A stretch of 64,000 nt of DNA, from the NCBI GenBank assembly GCA_020054205.1, contig JAGVLS010000041.1:27561-91560 (forward strand), given 5' to 3'. Below, in pieces: positions 44,677-52,457 of this stretch. The stretch comes from Candidatus Obscuribacterales bacterium. Its GTDB lineage: Bacteria > Cyanobacteriota > Vampirovibrionia > Obscuribacterales > Obscuribacteraceae. The notes below the pieces were generated by a model, which saw only the letters and a program-made list of their open reading frames with translations, had not been told where the DNA came from and ran no database searches. The position numbers and the translations under genes were made by a program. Positions within the stretch are counted from its first letter, which is position 1; each line of letters starts with the position of its first letter.

Positions 44677-45774
44677 TTATGGTTTTTCAGACGCCAATTC
44701 ACCTCTACCAATACACTCAGACATTACTGACTTTGCAGCAGCACTCAAAGGCTTATTCATCCACAAAGTGTCTTGACTAAGATTGTCTTGAGGCCAAGTC
44801 ACGCCACCCAAGTAATATTTGTCATCAATCATGTCTCTCGGCAAGCTTTGTAAGATACACACCCAAGATTCTTGTACACGCGTAAGTGAAACACCAGCGT
44901 CTTTAATTCTTTGCAAACCTTCTCGAATTTGACGCAAAGCCTCAACATGCTCAAGATAAGTAATGCGATAACCAATACTTTCAGAGAAGCGGGTAACATG
45001 GTAATGGCTAGGTGCATTTTCCAAGAAATCGTACTTTTTGAATTTCCCTATAGCATCCCAGCCAATATTAATAAAGCGGGACACATCAGGAATGGGTCCA
45101 GCTACCATACCTGGACCACGATTGCTGCGCCAGATTTTCTTGAGTTGTTCAAGGAAATAAGAGGGTCCTTTTGTCTCGTCATGCAAACAAGCAAAAGGCT
45201 GAGCAACAAAATTTTCTAATTCCGTGTCCCCAGATGCGCTAGCAATACGCGAATTAGGCATGAAGCCATAAATAGAAACTTCAAGCGATGTTAAACCACC
45301 TGGTAATGGCCGGTTATAAGCTGGATCGTCGAGCGGGAAGTCCAATAAAGAACAATCATTTGTTCTTTTCGTTCCATCATCTCGCCTATCTCGCATAGCA
45401 ACTTGATAAATGAGTTCTGGATTAGCTCTTCTCACATCGCCATACCAGCCCATAACCTTGATCTTTTCAAAACTTTTCTTAACTACTAATGCTCCATACT
45501 CAGTTGTATACATTACCGAACAGTATGGAAAACGCACATAGCTATCTTGGCAACCAAATAGTCCATGATTATTGAGGTTGGTAACATTGTCACCTGGAAA
45601 ATGCCCTTCCAGTGTCTCAAACAAATGAGGTTCCGTGTTACCTGTAATTTTGCCAAGCAAAGCTTTTGTTTGCGGAGTGACAAGATGTTTCCAAATCATT
45701 TCATCGCTAATAGTAACAATTGGAGCAAAATACATATTCGGCACACTGTAATGCGGCCAAGACGTCTGCGCCAT
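44677..45774 (-). CDS. Unknown protein, paralogue A of an adjacent pair
   Basis: This 365-residue protein is the paralogue of the next gene, from which it is separated by 39 bases. Matching blocks are IWKHLVTPQTKALLG, HFPGDNVTNLNNHGL, MRDRRDDGTKRTNDCSL, SLEVSIYGFMPNS and FLENAPSHYHVTRF, and the C-terminal VTWPQDNLSQDTLWMNK. The two have diverged substantially, so the duplication is not recent; both keep the motifs and are probably active. AAGGAG precedes the ATG. The pair may form a heteromer. No known family is apparent to me. Confidence 0.75.
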   Translation of the reverse strand: MAQTSWPHYSVPNMYFAPIVTISDEMIWKHLVTPQTKALLGKITGNTEPHLFETLEGHFPGDNVTNLNNHGLFGCQDSYVRFPYCSVMYTTEYGALVVKKSFEKIKVMGWYGDVRRANPELIYQVAMRDRRDDGTKRTNDCSLLDFPLDDPAYNRPLPGGLTSLEVSIYGFMPNSRIASASGDTELENFVAQPFACLHDETKGPSYFLEQLKKIWRSNRGPGMVAGPIPDVSRFINIGWDAIGKFKKYDFLENAPSHYHVTRFSESIGYRITYLEHVEALRQIREGLQRIKDAGVSLTRVQESWVCILQSLPRDMIDDKYYLGGVTWPQDNLSQDTLWMNKPLSAAAKSVMSECIGRGELASEKP

Positions 45775-46111
45775 GGATAACTCCTTTGCACATTATGGTT
45801 TCAGTTACCTTGCAATAAATTACAAGCGAAGAATACAAATCAATGAGCAGTAGGATTTTAAAGCTAAATTTGTTGCAAAAAAGTGTTTGCCTTTTTTATA
45901 TAAAGAAAAGAATGATATAAAACCTAGAATGTTCTTACTGTCTGAAGCAATAAGGTTAAAGGTAATTAGAGTGTAAATGATACGAGTGCGCGAACTAGAT
46001 CTAACTATGACAATATAAGGCCAGCTTGACCATCTAGACAAAAAGCACTTGTCAAGAAAGCTATATAAACTCACCTGACACAATTAGCGCTAGTTATCAA
46101 AATAAGCACAA
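45775..46111. other. Intergenic region between mutL and the unknown pair
   Basis: This 337-base AT-rich gap should hold the end of the mutL transcript and the promoter of the paralogous pair. I see no gene and no convincing terminator. Confidence 0.5.
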
Positions 46112-47887
46112 TTAGGCTGGATGAAAGAGTTGATAAAGTTTATCCTTTGACAACCGTATGGTTACTGGTCGTCCATGTGGACAAGTATCATTGCGTGGAG
46201 AATTATTCCAAATATTTAAAAGCTCATATATTTCTGCCAGTGAAAGTGGCATGCCGTTTTTAATTGCTGCCTGACAAGCTAATGATTTGATTGCTTCTTG
46301 TCCAATATTGACACTATCAGTATCAATTGATTCTTCAATAATTTTTTGTACTATCGTTAAATAATCTTGTTTTGTCAATTCACCAGGAATTGCTTTTAAT
46401 TGAACTTTATTGTCTTCAAGTAAAAAATCAAATCCTAAAGCTTGAAATGATTGAATATTTTCTTGAAGACAATCATATTGTTTGCTCGTTAAATCTAGTT
46501 TTTCAGGTAGAGCTAAGGTTTGAGAATATTCATTGGTTCTACCAGGCGTAATTTGTTTAGCAACAAGTCTTTCATATAAAGTTCGCTCATGGGCAATATG
46601 TTGTTCTACTATCACCAATTCTTTATCTATTTCCAGCAAAATGTATGTGTTAAAAATATAGCCAATTACACGCCAATTTGCTGGCATTGAATGCGAAGCA
46701 GTATCAGGGCTTTTTCCAGGGAAATAATTTATTGATTTGCTAATAGCCGGAAAGCTCATTTGTTTTGTACTGGCAGCTGGACTTTGATAAGCATTTTCAA
46801 AAATTACTTGCTGTTGATGAATAGGTTCTTCACAAACACGACTGTTTTGCGTAACACCAATTAAAGCTACAGCATTCACGTCTTGCTTGGTAAAACCAAA
46901 AGCATTATATGTAGCTTCTTTTATTGCTTTCTGAATAGCTAAATAAATATCATTGCTTTTACTGTAGCGAATTTCTCTTTTTGTTGGGTGTATGTTTACA
47001 TCAACAAGTTCGGGGTTAATTTCAATATTGATGACAGCCAGAGGATATCTGCCTTTTGGAATCAAATCAGAATAAACATAGTCCAATGCTTTGTATGTGA
47101 GTGGACAACGCACTGGCCGATTATTTACCAAACTAAGGATACCTTTGCGATCACCACGACAATGTGGTGGTTTTGCTAAATAACCAGATATGTTTACACC
47201 GGCTCTTTGGTCCTGCCAATTCACTGGCAGTAAATTTTCTTTGCCAGAAAATAATCCTGCTTGTTGAATAGTTTCTGGCAAATCTCCTGAGCCATTAGTG
47301 CGAAAAACTACTTCTGATTCATTGCTTAATTGCATGGATATATTTGGATAAGCAATAGCTAACGATTGCACAATTTCATGAATATGTGCAAATTCCGTTG
47401 ATGCTTTTTTTAAAAATTTTAGGCGAGCAGGCACATTGTAAAACAAATCCAATACTTCAATAGCTGTACCTGGCGCACAACCAGTTTGTTTGACATTTAT
47501 TTTACCTTCCGCTGCTTCAATTTTTGAACCAGTTTCTTCTGTATGCGTTCTTGTAAGACAAGTAATTTTTGTCACAGAGGCAATGCTTGGCAAAGCCTCA
47601 CCACGAAAACCAAGAGTCAATAAATTTTTTAAATCTTCAACAGATCTAAGCTTGGATGTTGCATGTCGCTGAAAGGCCAAAGTAGCGTCTTCTGGCGACA
47701 TGCCAGAACCATTATCGGCCACTCTAATATCTCGACATTCAGAGCTTATATCAATTGCTATTTGTGTAGCGCCTGCATCAATAGCATTTTCCAGCAACTC
47801 CTTAACAACTGCAGCCGGACGATCTACTACCTCTCCAGCAGCAATTTGGCTAGCGACAAAATCAGGCAAAACCATTACTTTAGACAT
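46112..47887 (-). CDS. mutL: DNA mismatch repair protein MutL
   Basis: MutL couples mismatch recognition to strand incision. The N-terminal GHKL ATPase has QIAAGEVVDRPAAVVKELLE, VADNGSGM and GFRGEALPSIASV. The C-terminal domain carries VEQHIAHERTLYE, a variant of the DQHAxxERxxxE endonuclease motif, and CPHGRPVTIRL, so this MutL should nick DNA itself, as in organisms without MutH. About 591 residues; I take the ATG at 47887 rather than the TTG two codons earlier. No strong ribosome site is seen. mutS is not in the window. Confidence 0.96.
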   Translation of the reverse strand: MSKVMVLPDFVASQIAAGEVVDRPAAVVKELLENAIDAGATQIAIDISSECRDIRVADNGSGMSPEDATLAFQRHATSKLRSVEDLKNLLTLGFRGEALPSIASVTKITCLTRTHTEETGSKIEAAEGKINVKQTGCAPGTAIEVLDLFYNVPARLKFLKKASTEFAHIHEIVQSLAIAYPNISMQLSNESEVVFRTNGSGDLPETIQQAGLFSGKENLLPVNWQDQRAGVNISGYLAKPPHCRGDRKGILSLVNNRPVRCPLTYKALDYVYSDLIPKGRYPLAVINIEINPELVDVNIHPTKREIRYSKSNDIYLAIQKAIKEATYNAFGFTKQDVNAVALIGVTQNSRVCEEPIHQQQVIFENAYQSPAASTKQMSFPAISKSINYFPGKSPDTASHSMPANWRVIGYIFNTYILLEIDKELVIVEQHIAHERTLYERLVAKQITPGRTNEYSQTLALPEKLDLTSKQYDCLQENIQSFQALGFDFLLEDNKVQLKAIPGELTKQDYLTIVQKIIEESIDTDSVNIGQEAIKSLACQAAIKNGMPLSLAEIYELLNIWNNSPRNDTCPHGRPVTIRLSKDKLYQLFHPA

Positions 47888-48025
47888 GTTCAAATATTAG
47901 CATTCTCAATTACTTCCTCATTTATAAAAAGATTATTTGAGAGCAGCTATTCCAAAGCAGCCAGAACCAAGCATCCAATTGTCCATATCTGTATCTCTTT
48001 CTAATTCATATTTCTGAACCGCTCT

Positions 48026-48164
48026 TAGAGCGATGTTATTAAAGTGTGACATTCAAAATATTGTTTACAATTACTGAAGCTGGAAATTCTTTTCTAGAGT
48101 GGCTTTTAAAAATAAAAAATTCTGACAATTATTCATGATGGAAGATTTTAATAACATCGCTCTA
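48026..48164. repeat. MITE-like element bounded by 18-bp perfect inverted repeats
   Basis: TAGAGCGATGTTATTAAA (48026-48043) is perfectly inverted at 48147-48164, with 103 AT-rich non-coding bases between. A TGAAC pentamer lies outside each end (48014-48018; 48167-48171). The size and shape fit a miniature inverted-repeat element; a large RNA hairpin is the alternative. Only one copy occurs in this window. Confidence 0.45.
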
Positions 48165-48449
48165 GGTGAACAGCAACGAAGGTATTGGCAAGCTATAAAT
48201 TAAACTTCCCAACTGGTCTAATTTATAGATAAATAAGAGCATCACCCACTACTGTAGTTCACGCTATCGATAAAAGGTAAAGTTCAGAGTAGTCCATGCT
48301 GGTTGATTAATTCTCCTCGGATAATGTTACCCTTATTTTTGTCACCACTTATTTCTAGTGGATCTTTCACGGTAAAACTTTGAGAAATATGGAGAATGCA
48401 AGTTTTTGATTTTAGTATTATTTGCTATAGTAGAATTAAAAGAAACATA

Positions 48450-48484
48450 AAAGGGGTATCGACCATTCTGTCCGATACCCCTTT
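48450..48484 (-). terminator. Terminator after the rhomboid gene
   Basis: AAAGGGGTATCG (48450-48461) and CGATACCCCTTT (48473-48484) form a perfect 12-bp stem with an 11-base loop. On the minus strand it ends in TTTTATG. Confidence 0.75.
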
Positions 48485-48527
48485 GCTCTTTAACAATCAT
48501 GAACTAACGGTGCGCGCGTTAGTGCTT

Positions 48528-49295
48528 TTACTTCCCCTCTGGAGACTGTGACTCCGAATCAGACTCCGTATTGGGACAAGCACAATCAGTCGGCACAGGC
48601 ACTTCACAGACATTGCTTATTGGATAAATCAAATGATAAATACTAGCAAAAAATACTCCTGCTAGAGCACCACCAATGTGAGCTAGATAAGCTACACCAT
48701 CAGCGCTTTCTCCAGCCAGACCCTCGATACCAGGAGTAAGCTGCATAAGAAACCAAATGCCAATAAAAATGTAAGCACTGAGGTTAATGAAAATAGGGAA
48801 GATGACAATTAAAATAATTGTCTTAAACTTAGCTTTTGGCCAAAACATAAAGTAAGCACCTAAAACAGCAGCAATTGCTCCACTAGCACCAATCATCGGC
48901 ACATCGCTTGTTGATTGAGAAAACATTTGCAAACAAGCAGCAGCAATGCCACCCAATAGATAAAAGACAATGAATTTTACATGCCCAAGTCTTGCTTCCA
49001 CACCGCGGCCAAATGCTTGCAAGAAAACCATGTTACCAACTAGATGCATAATACCACCATGCAAAAACATATAGGAGAATAACGTAGGAATCACAGCAAG
49101 AATTGCATAAGTCCCAGTCGCCTGTAATGCATCACGAAATTGCAATGGCACTACCCCCCAAGTCATAAACAAATCTTCTTGTTCTTGGGGGCTTAAGCTC
49201 AATTCGTAACCAAAACCAAGAATATTTAAAAGAATCAAGACAATGGTGACAATTGGCTTGCTTTTACAAGTCATATTGTCATAGAGAGGAATCAT
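48528..49295 (-). CDS. Rhomboid family intramembrane serine protease
   Basis: This 255-residue protein has six or seven membrane helices and cuts other membrane proteins within the bilayer. The catalytic Ser138 lies in IGASGAI and His206 in LAHIGGALAG; the oxyanion region is HGGIMHLVGNM (80-90). The layout matches the common bacterial rhomboid of this length. The C-terminal tail is Cys- and acid-rich (PTDCACPNTESDSESQ), which is unusual and may serve in regulation. GGAGG (minus strand) precedes the ATG. A terminator follows, so it ends its transcription unit. Confidence 0.94.
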   Translation of the reverse strand: MIPLYDNMTCKSKPIVTIVLILLNILGFGYELSLSPQEQEDLFMTWGVVPLQFRDALQATGTYAILAVIPTLFSYMFLHGGIMHLVGNMVFLQAFGRGVEARLGHVKFIVFYLLGGIAAACLQMFSQSTSDVPMIGASGAIAAVLGAYFMFWPKAKFKTIILIVIFPIFINLSAYIFIGIWFLMQLTPGIEGLAGESADGVAYLAHIGGALAGVFFASIYHLIYPISNVCEVPVPTDCACPNTESDSESQSPEGK

Positions 49296-49346
49296 CGAGA
49301 CCTCCAGTTCAGCCAGTTAGGCGTTTTTAAGCAAAAGGTTGTTTGT

Positions 49347-50189
49347 TTATGTTTTGCTTTTTGAGCCACGATTTCTAACACCATAATTAACTGGTGACAG
49401 ATTTAATTCGTGGCGTGCAACTAGCGTTGCTTGTCGCATGCGTTCTCGCGAACAAATGATCAATGCTTGATCATAAGCATCACCTACTCTCGAGCCAGCT
49501 AAAATTAGGCGACGCTCATGCCTTTGATGCATAAGAGCGTAATAACCAATTTCAACAGACATAGCAGAATCTAGCCAAATTTCATTTTCAGGAATGAATT
49601 TAAATCTAGATTTTCCTTGATGCTCAAAGTCATGTGTGCCAAAACAAAAGTCAGGGTATAAATTATGCCTGACTTTCGGTCCATCGACAATCCAAATTTG
49701 TGCTCCATCTCTTGCACCAACATACTGACGATATACATGGGCAAGATTAGCATTGTTTACGTTAGCGAGAATTGTCTTTTCTTTGTGAGCCAGCAAACGT
49801 GCATCTCGATCGCGTAATTTTTTCTCAATTGCTAATCCACCTTCCCTATGAGCTCGATCATAAGTCCAGCCTTTAGTGCGCATAAGATCGCGCTCAACCA
49901 ACTCATGCACTATTGTATATTCCAGTTCTTCAATACCAATTCGATTATCAATCCAAATTTCATTTTCAGGATTGAAACGATAACGCTCATCGTTGCCACC
50001 CATAATAAAATTTGGGAAAAGATCACGACAAACAACATCACCATCTACCACAAATACTTTTTGCCCTTTTCTCTTTCCCAAATACATGCGATAAACATCG
50101 CGTAGTTTTATTTTGCCAGATGGATAATAAAGCAATTTACATACTTGATGTTGGGGCTCCTTTGTATTTTTTGTTTTTTTGCAGCTCAT
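49347..50189 (-). CDS. Protein with internally duplicated HExxE-like domain
   Basis: This 280-residue protein consists of two tandem copies of one domain (about 27-118 and 147-245). Each reads 'VYrqY.G.r.G..v.iVDG..vr..L.PdF..G.....rf.pENEIWiD', then a helix with a His/Glu motif. Copy 1 has YTIVHELVERDLM (His95, Glu96, Glu99) and AH114 downstream; copy 2 has YALMHQRHERRLI, where the first Glu is Gln. The pattern resembles uncharacterised phage and metagenomic proteins. A hydrolase fold with one dead copy is possible. GGGAG precedes the ATG. No signal peptide. Confidence 0.72.
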   Translation of the reverse strand: MSCKKTKNTKEPQHQVCKLLYYPSGKIKLRDVYRMYLGKRKGQKVFVVDGDVVCRDLFPNFIMGGNDERYRFNPENEIWIDNRIGIEELEYTIVHELVERDLMRTKGWTYDRAHREGGLAIEKKLRDRDARLLAHKEKTILANVNNANLAHVYRQYVGARDGAQIWIVDGPKVRHNLYPDFCFGTHDFEHQGKSRFKFIPENEIWLDSAMSVEIGYYALMHQRHERRLILAGSRVGDAYDQALIICSRERMRQATLVARHELNLSPVNYGVRNRGSKSKT

Positions 50190-50253
50190 AATTTTCTCCC
50201 TGCTTTGTCCTTGCGGACAGCGAAGAAGTTATGGGATTAAATCAACTAATTAG

Positions 50254-52131
50254 TTAGTCTATATGCCGAGCAATCAGTGGTCGTGATTCAATGCTTTTAA
50301 CAACTATTGCCAAACGAAACGAAATTTCTTCGTTAGTTGAACCTTCATTTTCATGCCAACGTTTAGCAAGTTCATCAAAGCTTAAGAAGCCATATCTGCC
50401 TTTTAAGCTTGGGTCGCGGAAATAAATATAGTCCTCTTGATCATAACCAACGGCAGCAATATAATGCCCATTATCATTATTGCGTGGATCGTCATAAACG
50501 CATGCATCTTGAGCATAAGCTTGCATGGAAATAATGACAGGACGTTTTTCATTAAGCCACTCTTTAAGCTCTTCTTTGCTTACCTGTTGATGAACAATAG
50601 GCTCTATGCCAATTTTATTTAAATAAGTGACAATGTTTCCATAATAAGTACCATGCTCGGTTGTGGTACCCAATTCTTTTTTCACAAGCTCAAGTTCATC
50701 CAACCCGAGTCCTTCAACCAACGAAACCGACAATGTCATTGCTGCACCACAAGAATAATCATCAGGCTGTTGCACTTCTGGCAAATCAACTTTGATGGCA
50801 TCTTGGGGAATTTCTCTAAACAAATTTTTGTTACTTAATGATTGTGCTCTCTGGATGTTAGGAGATTCTGTTTCTCCATATTTACGCCCTTTTAAAATAT
50901 CAACCACTTGCTTAACAGGCATAGCAGATGATATGTGTCCGTCTCGGCCAATTACAGTTGTTGCCATACATAAAGCATTGAAAATTGCTTCTTGAACTGA
51001 TTCTATTGTAGCTTCATACAAAGCATCAAGATATTGATCGGCTAATTCCGGCAAACAAAAAACTTTAGCTTCAGAAGTCCGCTCAAGGCGACGTGTAGTT
51101 GAAAATGCAATTACAAATTCACCACTTGTCGGTCTTGCTGTGCAACCTGTGCGAGCTAGCCCCATCATAGCCCTTTTGCTCAAGCTATTTAATTGGCGAG
51201 AAACAAGTGGCGCATTTGTCGCAACAACAATGACAATCGAGCCTTCTCTTGCCAAAGTTGCTTTATTGTCTGAAATCATTCTGCCAATTGGCACACCATC
51301 AATAATTAATTGATGACGACGCCCTTGATTACAATTAACTAAAACGCCTACTGTATAACCACCATCTTCTTTTGCCAACAAACGAGAAGCAGTACCTATT
51401 CCACCTTTAAACTCATAACATGTAAGCCCAGTACCTGAGCCAACTGAGCCTTCAGCTACTTCACCATTTTTCGAAGCATAAGCTTCCTTAATTGCTTCTT
51501 CAACATGTTCTGGTTTCACATGAAAGCCATGGCTATCACTAAGCGGGCTATCATCACATTCACCAACAACAGGTAAATAAGTATCTTCGCTTGTCCCAAT
51601 ACTAGGACAACGTTTTAACATAGAAGTAATTAAGCCTCTATATACATCACCTACTGAATGTGATCCAGTAAGCGCTATTGGTCCTTCCAGAACACCTGAT
51701 TCAGCTAGCCAATCTAGTCCTGTAACTGAGCCATTACCATTAACGACAAAACTGCCAGCTGAAACTCGATCGTGAAACAAATCGCCTTCATGAGGCAAAA
51801 TAACAGTAACACCGGTGCGCACCGGTCCTACACCAGCAATTAATTTGCCCTCACCAGAGATAATTGTTTTGTGACCAACTTTTACGCCAGGAACATCTGT
51901 AATGGCATTGTGTTTTCCTGTTCGATAATAACCAATATTAATGCCATAATCTCTTAGACGTCTCCTTACATCAAGCGCTGAAACTGACGGTGACATTTCC
52001 TCTCGTGCATTTTCCACAGCTTGTTTCCTTGATGCTAATGACAAATTTCGTTTGCCTAAATAACACAATATGGCTATGCATGCCAATATCAAGGAAGAGA
52101 GGGTAATAAAAACTAGAACATGTACTGGCAT
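50254..52131 (-). CDS. P1 (S58, DmpA-type) peptidase fused to a C39-like cysteine peptidase
   Basis: This 625-residue protein has an N-terminal membrane anchor (4-25). Residues 55-415 match the self-processing P1/DmpA fold: NAITDVPGVKVGH, GSVGSGTGL, and REGSIVIVVATNAPL with the predicted autocleavage site Gly297-Ser298. A linker (about 418-445) leads to a C39-like domain with Cys461 (DDYSCGAA), His556 (NGHYIAAVGYD) and Asp573 (YFRDPSLKG), a complete catalytic triad. Fusion of these two unrelated peptidases is not a layout I know. AGGGAGG precedes the ATG. It may be tethered to the membrane with both domains on one side. Confidence 0.9.
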   Translation of the reverse strand: MPVHVLVFITLSSLILACIAILCYLGKRNLSLASRKQAVENAREEMSPSVSALDVRRRLRDYGINIGYYRTGKHNAITDVPGVKVGHKTIISGEGKLIAGVGPVRTGVTVILPHEGDLFHDRVSAGSFVVNGNGSVTGLDWLAESGVLEGPIALTGSHSVGDVYRGLITSMLKRCPSIGTSEDTYLPVVGECDDSPLSDSHGFHVKPEHVEEAIKEAYASKNGEVAEGSVGSGTGLTCYEFKGGIGTASRLLAKEDGGYTVGVLVNCNQGRRHQLIIDGVPIGRMISDNKATLAREGSIVIVVATNAPLVSRQLNSLSKRAMMGLARTGCTARPTSGEFVIAFSTTRRLERTSEAKVFCLPELADQYLDALYEATIESVQEAIFNALCMATTVIGRDGHISSAMPVKQVVDILKGRKYGETESPNIQRAQSLSNKNLFREIPQDAIKVDLPEVQQPDDYSCGAAMTLSVSLVEGLGLDELELVKKELGTTTEHGTYYGNIVTYLNKIGIEPIVHQQVSKEELKEWLNEKRPVIISMQAYAQDACVYDDPRNNDNGHYIAAVGYDQEDYIYFRDPSLKGRYGFLSFDELAKRWHENEGSTNEEISFRLAIVVKSIESRPLIARHID

Positions 52132-52457
52132 AAATTACCTCCCTTTCTTCTTGAGAGATATTTCCGCTTTTTGAGTTTACACGCGCGTTAGTAGATTTTG
52201 AGAGATCCTTTTTTACTTTTAAAAAGATAAGGTATGTAATTAAGACTATATATTTTGTGTAAGTAACTTCAAGAGTAATACTTCACTAGAGAACAAAATT
52301 ATTTATAGGCAAAACTTTTCGTCAAAAAAATTTCTTGGAACACCGATGAATTCGAGTTTCAAAGATAAAAAGCTATCTCAGCGTCGCCAATTACAAAGCT
52401 CAAAAAATACAACAAGAAATTTTCTTGACATCAAAAAATTTTTGTTGAGCACAACTG
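52132..52457. other. Intergenic region upstream of the S58-C39 gene
   Basis: This 326-base AT-rich gap should contain the promoter of the S58-C39 gene. It shares the 11-mer CGCGCGTTAGT (52182-52192) with 48513-48523. A 45-codon plus-strand frame from 52346 has no proper ribosome site and is not called. Confidence 0.45.

Larger units (their letters stand above)
47888..48527. other. Intergenic region with long inverted repeat and terminator
   Basis: This 640-base gap contains a 139-base element bounded by 18-bp inverted repeats (48026-48164), the rhomboid terminator, and a small ACTAACG/CGTTAGT hairpin (48503-48523). No coding sequence is supported. Confidence 0.6.

Noticed and set aside
45820..46083. 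87-codon minus-strand frame between mutL and the unknown pair
   Set aside because: No ribosome site, low-complexity Ser/Phe/Lys composition, no family resemblance.
48513..52192. Shared 11-mer CGCGCGTTAGT at 48513 and 52182
   Set aside because: Striking in an AT-rich sequence but just two copies, only one within a hairpin; chance or a minor motif cannot be excluded.
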